A DNA stretch of 44,135 nucleotides, taken from contig JAIRVG010000027.1 of assembly GCA_031253995.1 (NCBI GenBank), positions 1 through 44,135 of the forward strand. Direction: 5' to 3'. A program made the position numbers and the translations under genes. This document shows positions 10,077 to 18,560 of this stretch, in pieces. Origin of the DNA: Paucimonas sp. GTDB taxonomy: Bacteria; Pseudomonadota; Gammaproteobacteria; Pseudomonadales; Pseudomonadaceae. The notes under the pieces were generated by a model. The model worked only from the letters and a program-made list of their open reading frames with translations, was not told the origin of the DNA and searched no databases. Numbering within the stretch: position 1 is the first letter of the stretch; each line of letters opens with the position of its first letter.

Positions 10077-10799
10077 TCACCCCAGCGAAAGCGGTGCCGG
10101 CAACCGCGCAATCTGCTCGATCCCGCGCAATCCCCCCGCCGTGATCTGCGCCACGCGCGTCTCATCACTGATCCGCACCCAGCCGGACTGCACGAACAGC
10201 TTGAGCAGGCTGCAGCCAAGGGCTCCCCCCAGGTGCGCGCGGCGATCATGCATCTCGCTGCAACAGTTGCACAGGCTGCACAAGCGCCCGTCCCGCGGTG
10301 CCAAGGCATCGATGAAGATGCCCTGGGCGGCGAAATGAGCACGACCGGCCAGGGTGATTTCCAGTTGCTGCTCGCTCTGCTGCAGCCATTGCGCATCGAG
10401 CAGGCGTTGCAACAGGTTCGCCGCCACTTCGCCGCCGAGGTGGTCGCGACACAGGCGAGCCTTGCGCATCGCCACGGATACCGCCATCACCGGCTGCGCC
10501 GCACGCGGCTGGCGCTCGGATTCACGGATGCCGACGCTGGCCAGGGCCTCCACTGCCGTGCCGATCTCCGGCGCGGCCAGGCGGAAGTAGCGCTTGCGTC
10601 CGCGGGCCTCGCGCTTGAGCAACCCGCCGGCCGACAGCCGGGCCAGATGGGCGCAGGCCGACGACGGGGTCAGGCCGGCCAGCATGGCCAGTTCCTCCGA
10701 CGGGCGCGCCATTCCATCGATCAGTGCCCAGAGCATGGCACTGCGTTTCGGGTCGGCCATCAAACTGGCGATCTGGCTGATACTGGCTATCGGTTGCAT
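10077..10799 (-). CDS. ArsR-family regulator with long C-terminal domain
   Basis: A 240-residue protein. Residues about 8-80 form an ArsR-type winged helix domain (SLMADPKRSAMLWALID, then TPSSACAHLARLSAGGLL). The C-terminal half has a Cys-rich segment (LCSLCNCC, about 187-194) that could bind a metal or sense redox state. It is longer than ordinary ArsR proteins (about 100 residues) and belongs to the two-domain type. The ATG at 10799 has GGGAG upstream. The target is unknown; the neighbours are a purine deaminase and a gene-free spacer. Confidence 0.83.
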   Translation of the reverse strand: MQPIASISQIASLMADPKRSAMLWALIDGMARPSEELAMLAGLTPSSACAHLARLSAGGLLKREARGRKRYFRLAAPEIGTAVEALASVGIRESERQPRAAQPVMAVSVAMRKARLCRDHLGGEVAANLLQRLLDAQWLQQSEQQLEITLAGRAHFAAQGIFIDALAPRDGRLCSLCNCCSEMHDRRAHLGGALGCSLLKLFVQSGWVRISDETRVAQITAGGLRGIEQIARLPAPLSLG

Positions 10800-11261
10800 C
10801 GGTCCACTCCCTGCGTGATTGTCATTGGCGAATGAAGTTCCCCATATATCCAGGGCAGGCCAAAGTTGGCCAGTTGCCAAGACGGGGAAACTTCTCCCCC
10901 TGTTCTTCATCGTGAGTTGGTGACTGGGCAAGGCATCCGGCCCGGCTTCAGCCCAGGAAACATTATCTTGGTGGCGGCAATTGCCCGGCCCAGTATAAGC
11001 CTGCCTATTCCGGCAATCGCGACTGTTTTGCGACAGATCGACGTAGCTTCGCCAACCCTTGCACGCCGCGCGCGTGGCCTTTCAGCGCGTCCGGCACGCC
11101 CGCAATTCCGGTAAATGCCCATGAATCAAGGTATTCATCAGCGATGGGAAATATGCGTAGGCAACATATATCCAGTAATGCGCCTACATTGAAAGTAATC
11201 ATGCCTTTCAAGCAAATGCGCAGGGGATGTAAGACCACCCTAACAATCAAACGCATTCTGT
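10800..11261. other. gene-free spacer, partly AT-richer
   Basis: Between the ArsR start and the end of the LysR gene lie about 460 bp without a convincing gene. The stretch 11110-11260 is visibly less GC-rich than its neighbours. Short open frames on the minus strand (up to 83 codons) show no family resemblance or good ribosome sites. A small RNA or decayed insertion is possible, but I see no decisive structure. Confidence 0.4.
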
Positions 11262-12182
11262 TTAAAGTTCATCGAGCAATGTAAGACAACGCGACTTGAG
11301 CAATGCACTCAACAGTTGTACCGGCTTGCTCAACTGCGCCCGATGGGTGCACAGCAGGTTGAGCGGCGCCGACTCCCCGCGGTACTGGCCGAGCAGCACC
11401 CGCAAACGCCCGGCGCGCACGTCGCCGGCCACGTCCAGCCACGACTTGTAGGCGATCCCCGTTCCTGCCAGGGCCCAGCGCCGCACCACGTCGGCGTCGT
11501 CGCAGAAGCGGTCGCCACTCACCAGCACGCTTTCTTCCTGCCCGTTCAGCTGGAAACGCCAATGGTCGTGCACGCCGCTGCCCAGTTGGTACAGCAGGCA
11601 ATTGTGCTCGCTCAGTTGCGCCACCGTGCGCGGCTCGCCATGGCGCACCAGGTAGTCCGGTGCCGCGCACAGGACACGACGGTTATCCACACACAGCGGC
11701 ACCGCCACCAGGCTGGAATCCTCCGGCGCGCCGTAGCGCAGGGCGATATCCACAGGCTGGCGGAACAGGTCGGCGTTGCGGTCGCCCAGCAGCAGGCGCA
11801 CGGTGAGCTGCGGGTGTTCCCGTTGCAGTTCATCCAGCCACGGCAAGAGGACGTTGCGCCCGAAATCCGACGGCGCCGAAAGCTGCAACACCCCGCTGAC
11901 CTCGTCCTGCTCCCGGGCCAGCAGGCGCCGCCCTTCATCGAGGCTGGCCAGCGCCGCCCGGGCATGGGCAAGAAAGCCCTCGCCCTCGGCCGTCAGGCGC
12001 AGGCTGCGGGTGGAGCGGGCCAGCAGACGGGCACCAAGCTGCGCTTCCAGACGCTTGAGCGCGGCACTGGCTACCGCCGGCGACAGGTCCAGCAACCGCG
12101 CCGCGGCCGACAGGCTGCCGTGCTCGGCGGCACGCACGAAGAGTTGCAGGTCATCGAAACGCAGCAAGGCGGCTGTCTCCAT
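11262..12182 (-). CDS. LysR-family regulator
   Basis: A 306-residue LysR regulator with the N-terminal helix-turn-helix at about residues 8-65 (LFVRAAEHGSLSAAARLLDL, then AVASAALKRLEAQLG), then the effector-binding domain. It is of the CrgA/AaeR-like group that often controls a divergent oxidoreductase. The ATG at 12182 is preferred over an upstream TTG; the ribosome site is poor. A quinone-oxidoreductase gene starts 104 bp away on the other strand. Confidence 0.87.
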   Translation of the reverse strand: METAALLRFDDLQLFVRAAEHGSLSAAARLLDLSPAVASAALKRLEAQLGARLLARSTRSLRLTAEGEGFLAHARAALASLDEGRRLLAREQDEVSGVLQLSAPSDFGRNVLLPWLDELQREHPQLTVRLLLGDRNADLFRQPVDIALRYGAPEDSSLVAVPLCVDNRRVLCAAPDYLVRHGEPRTVAQLSEHNCLLYQLGSGVHDHWRFQLNGQEESVLVSGDRFCDDADVVRRWALAGTGIAYKSWLDVAGDVRAGRLRVLLGQYRGESAPLNLLCTHRAQLSKPVQLLSALLKSRCLTLLDEL

Positions 12183-12201
12183 CTTCAATATTTTTTTGAA
12201 A

Positions 12202-12235
12202 GTTTCTGCGGTTTTAGCGGCTTTTAACCAGAAAC
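12202..12235. promoter_or_regulatory. possible LysR operator, inverted GTTTCTG/CAGAAAC
   Basis: A perfect 7-bp inverted repeat, GTTTCTG (12202-12208) and CAGAAAC (12229-12235), sits in the 104-bp spacer between the LysR gene and the divergent dehydrogenase gene. Position and symmetry suit a regulator site, but the arms are farther apart than in a classic LysR T-N11-A box. Confidence 0.35.
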
Positions 12236-12248
12236 GAAAGGATCAATC

Positions 12249-12290
12249 ATGGCCGCCATTCACTTATCCACAAGGAATCGCGCCCCATGA
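12249..12290 (+). CDS. 13-codon upstream open reading frame (possible leader peptide)
   Basis: ATG at 12249, preceded by GAAAGGA, opens a 13-residue frame (MAAIHLSTRNRAP) whose TGA overlaps the ATG of the dehydrogenase as ATGA. This would couple translation of the two. The dehydrogenase also has its own AAGGAA, so coupling is possible but not required. Confidence 0.3.
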   Translation: MAAIHLSTRNRAP

Positions 12291-13300
12291 AAGCCATCGC
12301 CTACTACCAGTCGCTGCCGATCGACGACGTCGCCGCCCTGCAGGACATCGAGCTGCCTGCCCCTGCGCCTGGCCCGCGCGACCTGCTGGTGGAAGTCCGG
12401 GCCATCTCGGTCAACCCGGTGGATACCAAGGTGCGCCGCAACGTCCAGCCCGAGAACGGTGCCGCCAAGGTGCTGGGCTGGGACGTGGCCGGCGTGGTCA
12501 AGGCGGTGGGTAGCGAGGTCAGCCTGTTCCAGCCCGGCGACAAGGTCTGGTACGCCGGCTCCATCGCCCGCGCCGGCGGCAACAGCGAGCTGCATGTGGT
12601 CGACGAGCGCATCGTCGGGCACATGCCCAGGTCGCTGGGTTTCGCCGAAGCCGCCGCCCTGCCGCTGACCGCCATCACCGCCTGGGAACTGCTGTTCGAC
12701 CGCCTGCAGATCGCCGAGGGCAAGGCAGACCAGGGCCAGAGCCTGCTGATCGTCGGTGCCGCCGGCGGCGTCGGCTCGATCCTGACCCAACTGGCCAGCC
12801 AGCTGACCGGCCTCAAGGTCATCGGCACCGCGTCCCGCCCCGAGACCCAGCAATGGGTCCGCGAACTGGGCGCCGATCATGTCATCGACCACAGCCAGCC
12901 GCTGGCCGAGGCGCTGCGTGCCGAAGGCATCGCTCAGGTGACCCATGTCGCCAGCCTGACCCAGACCGACCAGCACCTCGACCAGCTGGTGGAAGCCCTG
13001 GCGCCGCAAGGCAAGCTGGCGCTGATCGACGATCCGAAGCAGCTCGACGTGGTCAAGCTCAAGCGCAAGAGCCTGTCGCTGCACTGGGAGTTCATGTACA
13101 CCCGCTCGCTGTTCGAAACCCCGGACATGCTGGAGCAGCACAAGTTGCTCAACCGGGTCGCCGAGCTGATCGATGCCGGCACGCTGAAGACCACCCTCGG
13201 CGAGCATTTCGGCACCATCAACGCACAAAACCTGCGGCGCGCCCACCAGTTGCTGGAGAGCGGCGCGGCGAAAGGCAAGATCGTCCTCGAAGGTTTCTGA
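12287..13300 (+). CDS. zinc-type alcohol dehydrogenase-like / NADPH:quinone oxidoreductase family protein
   Basis: A 337-residue medium-chain dehydrogenase of the quinone-oxidoreductase branch. The N-terminal GroES-like domain (VNPVDTKVR, GWDVAGVV) is followed by a Rossmann domain with GAAGGVGS (about 164-171). The four-cysteine structural-zinc loop and zinc ligands of true alcohol dehydrogenases are absent, so it is probably a zinc-free NADPH-dependent reductase of quinones or enones. It is divergent from a LysR regulator that probably controls it. The substrate is unknown. Confidence 0.87.
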   Translation: MKAIAYYQSLPIDDVAALQDIELPAPAPGPRDLLVEVRAISVNPVDTKVRRNVQPENGAAKVLGWDVAGVVKAVGSEVSLFQPGDKVWYAGSIARAGGNSELHVVDERIVGHMPRSLGFAEAAALPLTAITAWELLFDRLQIAEGKADQGQSLLIVGAAGGVGSILTQLASQLTGLKVIGTASRPETQQWVRELGADHVIDHSQPLAEALRAEGIAQVTHVASLTQTDQHLDQLVEALAPQGKLALIDDPKQLDVVKLKRKSLSLHWEFMYTRSLFETPDMLEQHKLLNRVAELIDAGTLKTTLGEHFGTINAQNLRRAHQLLESGAAKGKIVLEGF

Positions 13301-13410
13301 GCATCCGACACACGGCATGACCGCCAGTCCGTCCCTTGCTCCAGGTCATGTCGTGCGGTCGGCAGAGGCGCCTACAATCCAGCGACCTTTGCCAACCGGA
13401 GGTAGTCGTG

Positions 13411-13578
13411 ATGAAAGTTGTGCTCGATGCGACAGGCAAGAAACCGGACCGCCCTTGGGAAGTCCGGCTTGATCAGCATGTAGTGAGTTTTCGCAGCGAG
13501 GCCGAGGCCCGGGCCTTCCTGAACACCTTGCAAGCCCGTATCCAGGCGCCGCATCCGTTGCTCAGGCAGGCCGGCTGA
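13411..13578 (+). CDS. 55-residue conserved-looking hypothetical protein
   Basis: A small protein (MKVVLDATGKKPDRPWEVRL to start) with a good GGAGGT ribosome site 10 bp before the ATG. It reads like a compact beta-rich protein with an acidic/Arg helix (SEAEARAFLNTLQARI). No family is recognised. Its 3' end overlaps the convergent Bcr-type gene by 17 bp. Confidence 0.6.
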   Translation: MKVVLDATGKKPDRPWEVRLDQHVVSFRSEAEARAFLNTLQARIQAPHPLLRQAG

Positions 13579-14743
13579 GCCGCAGACGGCGGGTCAGCAA
13601 CGACGCTGCCACCGCCGCCATCCCGCACAGGGTGATGACCATGGCCATGGGCATCGCACTGCCATCATGCAAGACCCCCACCAGTGCCGCCGCGCCCGCG
13701 GCGACACTGAATTGCAAGCATCCCAGCAACGCCGAAGCACTCCCCGCCCGCGCGCCCTGCCCGTTCATGGCGCAGGCCGAGGCGTTGGGAATGATGCAGC
13801 CGAGGCTGGCGATGCACACGAACAGCGGGATCAGCAGCGGCCACAACGCTTCGGTGTGCAGTGCGCTGACGCCGAGCAGTACCGCGCCCGCCGCCAGATA
13901 CAGCCAGACCATCCGTGCCAGCAGGAACGCCGGACCACGCTTGGCCAGCAGGCGTGCGTTGACCTGCGCAACCAGGATGAAGCCCGCCGCATTGGCGCCG
14001 AACAGCCAGCCATAGTGCTCGGCCGGCACGCCATAGAGCTTGATGAAGACGAAGGGCGAGCCGGCGATGTAGGCGAACATCCCGGCCATCGAGATGCCGC
14101 CGGTCAAGGCATGGCCCAGGAACAGCGGGTCCTTGAGCAGGCGCCAGTACTGCCCCAGTGCACCGGATAGCGGTGGCCGCGGCCGATCGGCGGGCAGGCT
14201 TTCCGGCAGGCCGCGGTAGACGGCCAGGGCGCACAGGGCGCTGAACAGGGTCAGGGCGAGGAAGATCGACTGCCAGCCATACAGGTTGACCATCAGGCCG
14301 CCGAGCATGGGTGCGAGGATCGGCGCCAGGCCCATCACCAGCATCAGTTGCGAGAAGACCTTGGCCGAGCCGACGGCGTCGCACTTGTCGCTGACGATGG
14401 CGCGGGACAGCACCATGCCGGCGCAGCCGCCCAGCGCCTGGACGAAGCGCGCGATCACCAGGGTGTCGAGGGTCGGCGCGTAGGCGCAGGCCAAGGACGC
14501 CAAGGTGAAGAGGATGACGCCACCCAGCAGGGGGATGCGCCGGCCAAAGCGGTCGGCGATCGGCCCGTAGGCCAGCTGGCCGATGGACAGGCCGAGGAAA
14601 TACGCGGCCAGGGTGGCCTGGACATGTTTCTCGTCGGTGCCGAACGCCAGTGCCATGGCCGGGAAGCCGGGCAGGTAGAAATCGATCGCCAACGGCCCGA
14701 ACGCACTGAGGGCGCCGAGGATCAGGATGGTTCGCAGGTTCAT
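13562..14743 (-). CDS. Bcr/CflA-type multidrug exporter (MFS)
   Basis: A 393-residue major facilitator with about twelve membrane segments. The MFS motif A region reads GPIADRFGRRIPLLGG (about 60-75), and ARFVQALGGCAGMVLSRAIVSD (about 98-119) matches the drug:H+ antiporter DHA1 Bcr/CflA subgroup. Family members export bicyclomycin, chloramphenicol or sulfonamides; the true substrate is not readable. Just upstream a TAGCTAGCTA palindrome (14753-14762) could be an operator. Confidence 0.88.
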   Translation of the reverse strand: MNLRTILILGALSAFGPLAIDFYLPGFPAMALAFGTDEKHVQATLAAYFLGLSIGQLAYGPIADRFGRRIPLLGGVILFTLASLACAYAPTLDTLVIARFVQALGGCAGMVLSRAIVSDKCDAVGSAKVFSQLMLVMGLAPILAPMLGGLMVNLYGWQSIFLALTLFSALCALAVYRGLPESLPADRPRPPLSGALGQYWRLLKDPLFLGHALTGGISMAGMFAYIAGSPFVFIKLYGVPAEHYGWLFGANAAGFILVAQVNARLLAKRGPAFLLARMVWLYLAAGAVLLGVSALHTEALWPLLIPLFVCIASLGCIIPNASACAMNGQGARAGSASALLGCLQFSVAAGAAALVGVLHDGSAMPMAMVITLCGMAAVAASLLTRRLRLSRPA

Positions 14744-14752
14744 GGGAATCCG

Positions 14753-14762
14753 TAGCTAGCTA
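14753..14762. promoter_or_regulatory. TAGCTAGCTA palindrome upstream of the exporter
   Basis: A perfect 10-bp palindrome lies 10-19 bp before the start of the Bcr/CflA-like gene, and GTTGCCTAG follows further upstream. It could be bound by a MarR/TetR-like repressor. No regulator gene is adjacent, so this is a weak call. Confidence 0.3.
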
Positions 14763-14865
14763 AGCAAGTTGCCTAGTCTACCGGGGCCCTGACTGGAAGA
14801 TGTGAAAAATCGAGAGGCTGCGCTGTCGCGCAGAGAACACGGGTCGAATGCTCGACGCGGACCTT

Positions 14866-14935
14866 GTGGGAGCGGGTTCACCCGCGATTGCGATGGTGGA
14901 TTCACTACCGTCATCGCGGGTAAACCCGCTCCCAC
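14866..14935. repeat. REP pair (REPIN) downstream of copZ
   Basis: Two 22-bp REP arms, GTGGGAGCGGGTTCACCCGC onward (14866-14887) and its inverted partner (14914-14935), flank a 26-bp centre. This is the common fluorescent-pseudomonad REP doublet. It sits between the 3' end of copZ and the 5' end of the Bcr-type gene. Confidence 0.85.
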
Positions 14936-14970
14936 TGTCCCCGCTAAATCAATGAGTTAACGGGTCGGAC

Positions 14971-15168
14971 TCAGATCGCCCGCGCCTCGTAGCCTTCATC
15001 ACGGATCAGCTGCAGGATCTGCTCCGACCCCAGCTCACTCTTCACCGACACCTGCTTCTGCGCCAGGTCCACCTTCACCTCCGCCGCCGCATCCTGGCTC
15101 TGCACCGCGCTGGTCACGGCCTTGACGCAGTGGCCGCAGGTCATCCCTTCCACGTTGAATACTTGCAT
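14971..15168 (-). CDS. copZ: copper chaperone CopZ-like, heavy-metal-associated domain
   Basis: A 65-residue single HMA domain with the Cu(I)-binding motif GMTCGHC (about residues 8-14) and the ferredoxin-like beta-alpha-beta pattern ending DEGYEA. It delivers Cu(I) in the cytoplasm, probably to the nearby CopA ATPase. The ATG has AAGGAG upstream. A CueR-type promoter at 15200-15230 lies directly ahead, so induction by copper through CueR is likely. Confidence 0.92.
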   Translation of the reverse strand: MQVFNVEGMTCGHCVKAVTSAVQSQDAAAEVKVDLAQKQVSVKSELGSEQILQLIRDEGYEARAI

Positions 15169-15199
15169 CGTCACAGACTCCTTGGTTGGATTTGGCCGC

Positions 15200-15230
15200 A
15201 GTCTCAAGCTTGCCACCGGGGCAAGGTCAA
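15200..15230 (-). promoter_or_regulatory. CueR promoter of copZ
   Basis: Minus-strand TTGACC (15225-15230) and GAGACT (15200-15205) are 19 bp apart. The CueR-type palindrome ACCTTGCC...GGCAAGCT covers 15207-15227. The layout matches the promoter before copA in this window. Confidence 0.85.
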
Positions 15231-15317
15231 GTTTGCCGTGACACTGCCGGGCTGGAAATCCTTGCCCGGGTCGGCCAAGCTGCGTGCTTGTCGATTTATC
15301 AGCAGGAGTATTCATCC

Positions 15318-15704
15318 ATGGGCAAGGCAGCAATCGGCCTCCTCGGTCTGCTGGGGCTGTTCAGCAATGTCCCCCTGGCCAGCGCCGAAGGACCGTCGGA
15401 CTACAGCGTGCTGATCATTTCCCGCGAGCGCCTGGAAGTCGCGACCCAATGCGAAATCGGGGTGTACCTGAACGACCAGCTCGCCGGTCGCGTGTTCCAG
15501 GAGCAGTCCGCCACCTTCAACCTGCCGCCAGGCAATATCGACATCCGCCTGCGCCTGCTGCCGGGCCAGGCCCCGGGTTGCCTCAACGGCATCGAGAACC
15601 AGCATTCCCAACGCCTGAACCTGAAGCTGGGCGAGATCAATAAATACCGCATCGCCATGGACCACACTGGCCTCTACCTGAAGAAGGCCGCACTGGGTTA
15701 TTGA
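15318..15704 (+). CDS. exported hypothetical protein between copZ and copA
   Basis: A 128-residue protein with a clear signal peptide (hydrophobic core GLLGLLGLF, cleavage probably after LASA at about residue 23). The mature part is about 105 residues and holds two cysteines (TQCEI and PGCLN), which could form a disulfide, with beta-strand character. I recognise no family. It is divergent from copZ and ends inside the copA promoter (its TGA lies in the TTGACC box). Context suggests a periplasmic or outer-membrane role in the copper locus, but its own promoter need not be copper-controlled. Confidence 0.72.
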   Translation: MGKAAIGLLGLLGLFSNVPLASAEGPSDYSVLIISRERLEVATQCEIGVYLNDQLAGRVFQEQSATFNLPPGNIDIRLRLLPGQAPGCLNGIENQHSQRLNLKLGEINKYRIAMDHTGLYLKKAALGY

Positions 15705-15731
15705 CCTTGCCCGCATGGCAAGGTTGATGCT
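15701..15731 (+). promoter_or_regulatory. CueR promoter of copA
   Basis: TTGACC (15701-15706) and GATGCT (15726-15731) are separated by 19 bp. The palindrome ACCTTGCCCGCATGGCAAGG (15704-15723, plus T) is a near-perfect CueR site. The box overlaps the stop codon of the upstream exported-protein gene. Confidence 0.9.
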
Positions 15732-15758
15732 GGAGGCCAGTCCACGGAGGAGAGCCCC

Positions 15759-18161
15759 ATGCCCGAGTCAATCACCTTCGACCTGCCGATCGCCGGCATG
15801 ACCTGCGCCAGCTGCGCGGGTCGGGTGGAACGGGCGCTGCGCAAAGTCGCCGGCGCCGAGCAGGTCAACGTCAACCTCGCCACCGAACAGGCCCGCGTCC
15901 AGGCGCCGGCCGATCGTCTGCCGGCCCTGGTCGAGGCGGTCAGCCAGGCCGGCTACAGCGTCCCCAGCCACAGCGTCGAACTGAGCATCGGCGGCATGAC
16001 CTGCGCCTCCTGCGCCGGGCGCGTCGAGCGGGCGCTGAACAAGCTGCCCGGCGTGCAGTCGGTGAGCGTCAACCTCGCCAGCGAACGCGCCCATGTCGAA
16101 CTGCTCGGCCAGGTCGACGACGCCACCCTGATCGCCGCCGTGGAACGCGCCGGCTACAGCGCCAGCCTGCCGCAAGCCAACCAGGTCGCCAGCGACGACG
16201 GCGAACGCCGCCTGCGCCGCGAACGCTGGGCGGTGGCCCTGGCGGTGTTGCTGGCCTTGCCGCTGGTGCTGCCGATGCTCCTGCAACCCTTCGGCATCTC
16301 CTGGATGCTGCCCGCCTGGGCCCAGTTCGCCCTCGCTACCCCTGTGCAGTTCATTCTGGGCGCGCGCTTTTATGTCGCCGCCTGGAAAGCCGTGCGCGCC
16401 GGTGCCGGCAACATGGACCTGCTGGTCGCCCTCGGCACCAGCGCCGGCTACGGCCTGAGCCTGTACGAATGGTCGCGGGCCATGCCGGGCATGATGCCGC
16501 ACCTGTATTTCGAAGCCTCGGCGGTGGTGATCGCCCTGGTGCTGCTGGGCAAGTACCTGGAAAGCCGCGCCAAGCGCCAGACCGCCAGCGCCATCCGCGC
16601 CCTCGAAGCCCTGCGCCCGGAGCGGGCCTTGCAGGTGGTGGACGGGGTCGAGCGCGACGTGCCCATCAGCGCCCTGCGCCTGGATGACCTGGTGCTGGTC
16701 AAGCCCGGCGAACGCTTCCCGGTGGATGGCGAAGTGGTCGAAGGCCAGAGCCATGCCGACGAAGCGCTGATCAGCGGCGAGAGCCTGCCGGTGCCGAAGC
16801 AGCCCGGCGACCGGGTCACCGGCGGCGCCATCAACGGTGAAGGCCGGCTGCTGGTGCGCACCCTGGCCCTGGGCACGGAAACCGTGCTGGCGCGCATCAT
16901 CCGCCTGGTGGAAGACGCCCAGGCGGCCAAGGCGCCGATCCAGAAGCTGGTGGACCGGGTCAGCCAGGTGTTCGTCCCCGCCGTGCTGGTGATCGCCCTG
17001 CTGACACTGATCGGCTGGTGGCTGGCCGGTGCTGCGCTGGAAGTGGCGCTGATCAATGCCGTCGCCGTGCTGGTGATCGCCTGTCCTTGTGCCCTGGGCC
17101 TGGCCACCCCCACCGCGATCATGGCCGGCACCGGCGTGGCCGCGCGCCACGGCATCCTGATCAAGGACGCCGAAGCCCTGGAGCGCGCCCACGCGGTGAA
17201 CCGCGTGGTCTTCGACAAGACCGGCACCCTCACCTCCGGCAGCCCGCGCATCGTCCACCAGCACGCGCTGGACGGCGACGACGCGCAATTGCTGCAACAG
17301 GCCGGGGCGCTACAACGCGGCAGCGAGCATCCGCTGGCCAAGGCCGTCCTCGATGCCTGCGCGGAACAAGGCCTGCAGGTGCCGGACATCCGCGACAGCC
17401 AGTCGCTGACCGGACGCGGCATCGCCGGCAGCCTCGACGGCCGCGACCTGGCCCTGGGCAACCGCCGTCTGCTCGATGAAAGCGGCCTGCAACCCGGCGA
17501 GCTGGCCGACAGCGCCAAGGCCTGGGAGGCCGAAGGCCGTACCCTGTCCTGGCTCATCGAACGCAGCCCGCAACCCCGCGTGCTGGGCCTGTTCGCCTTC
17601 GGCGACAGCCTCAAGCCCGGCGCCGGACAGGCCGTACGCCAACTGGCCGAACGCAATATCAGCAGCCACCTGCTGACCGGCGACAACCGCGGCAGCGCCA
17701 CGGTGGTGGCCCAGGCGCTGGGCATCGAGGACGTGCATGCCGAAGTGCTGCCGGCGGACAAGGCCGCCGAGGTAGCGTCGCTGAAGAAATCCGGGGTGGT
17801 GGCGATGGTCGGCGACGGCATCAACGACGCCCCGGCCCTGGCCGCCGCGGATATCGGCATCGCCATGGGCGGCGGCACCGACGTGGCCATGCAGGCGGCG
17901 GGCATCACCCTGATGCGCGGCGACCCGCGACTGGTCCCGGCCGCACTGGAAATCAGCCGCAAGACCTACGCGAAGATCCGCCAGAACCTGTTCTGGGCCT
18001 TCATCTACAACCTGATCGGCATTCCCCTGGCGGCCTTCGGCCTGCTCAACCCGGTGCTGGCCGGCGCGGCCATGGCGCTGTCCAGCGTCAGCGTGGTGAG
18101 CAACGCCCTGCTGCTGAAAACCTGGAAACCCGAGACATCCAAGGAGGAGCACAACGCATGA
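15759..18161 (+). CDS. copA: Cu(I)-exporting P1B-type ATPase CopA
   Basis: An 800-residue P-type ATPase that pumps Cu(I) from cytoplasm to periplasm. Two N-terminal HMA domains carry CxxC pairs (Cys16/Cys19 and Cys82/Cys85). The transmembrane CPC metal site is at residues 442-444, the phosphorylated Asp486 lies in DKTGTLT, and the hinge [10 protein letters not shown] is near residue 687. Length and domain order are those of full CopA. The ATG follows CGGAGGAGAG. It is driven by the CueR promoter at 15701-15731, and its stop overlaps cueR as ATGA, so regulator and pump are cotranscribed. Confidence 0.96.
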   Translation: MPESITFDLPIAGMTCASCAGRVERALRKVAGAEQVNVNLATEQARVQAPADRLPALVEAVSQAGYSVPSHSVELSIGGMTCASCAGRVERALNKLPGVQSVSVNLASERAHVELLGQVDDATLIAAVERAGYSASLPQANQVASDDGERRLRRERWAVALAVLLALPLVLPMLLQPFGISWMLPAWAQFALATPVQFILGARFYVAAWKAVRAGAGNMDLLVALGTSAGYGLSLYEWSRAMPGMMPHLYFEASAVVIALVLLGKYLESRAKRQTASAIRALEALRPERALQVVDGVERDVPISALRLDDLVLVKPGERFPVDGEVVEGQSHADEALISGESLPVPKQPGDRVTGGAINGEGRLLVRTLALGTETVLARIIRLVEDAQAAKAPIQKLVDRVSQVFVPAVLVIALLTLIGWWLAGAALEVALINAVAVLVIACPCALGLATPTAIMAGTGVAARHGILIKDAEALERAHAVNRVVFDKTGTLTSGSPRIVHQHALDGDDAQLLQQAGALQRGSEHPLAKAVLDACAEQGLQVPDIRDSQSLTGRGIAGSLDGRDLALGNRRLLDESGLQPGELADSAKAWEAEGRTLSWLIERSPQPRVLGLFAFGDSLKPGAGQAVRQLAERNISSHLLTGDNRGSATVVAQALGIEDVHAEVLPADKAAEVASLKKSGVVAMVGDGINDAPALAAADIGIAMGGGTDVAMQAAGITLMRGDPRLVPAALEISRKTYAKIRQNLFWAFIYNLIGIPLAAFGLLNPVLAGAAMALSSVSVVSNALLLKTWKPETSKEEHNA

Positions 18162-18556
18162 ATATCGGCCAGGCAGCCCGGCGCACGGGCCTGAGCGCGA
18201 AAATGATCCGCTACTACGAGTCCATCGGCCTGCTCAAGCCGGCGACGCGCAGCGAAAGCGGCTACCGGCTCTACGGCCAGGACGACCTGCACAGCCTGAC
18301 CTTCATCAAGCGCTCGCGGGACCTGGGCTTTTCCCTGGAAGAGGTGGCGAAGCTGCTGACCCTGTGGCAGGACCGCCAGCGCGCCAGCGCCGACGTCAAG
18401 GCGCTGGCCAGCGAGCATATCGCCGACCTGAACCGGCGCATCGAGGAACTGGTGAGCCTGCGCGACACCCTCAGCGAGCTGGTCGCCCACTGCCAGGGCG
18501 ACGACCGTCCCGACTGCCCGATCCTCAAGGACCTGGCCGCCGGCTGCTGCCACTGA
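18158..18556 (+). CDS. cueR: Cu(I)-responsive MerR-type activator CueR
   Basis: A 132-residue MerR regulator with the N-terminal helix-turn-helix ([20 protein letters not shown] to start), a long dimerisation helix and the metal loop Cys112-x7-Cys120 characteristic of CueR. A Cys-Cys-His tail (residues 130-132) is also present. It overlaps the end of copA by 4 bp and follows AAGGAGGAG. It probably activates both copA and copZ and, through the copA promoter, its own expression. Confidence 0.94.
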   Translation: MNIGQAARRTGLSAKMIRYYESIGLLKPATRSESGYRLYGQDDLHSLTFIKRSRDLGFSLEEVAKLLTLWQDRQRASADVKALASEHIADLNRRIEELVSLRDTLSELVAHCQGDDRPDCPILKDLAAGCCH

Positions 18557-18560
18557 GCGC

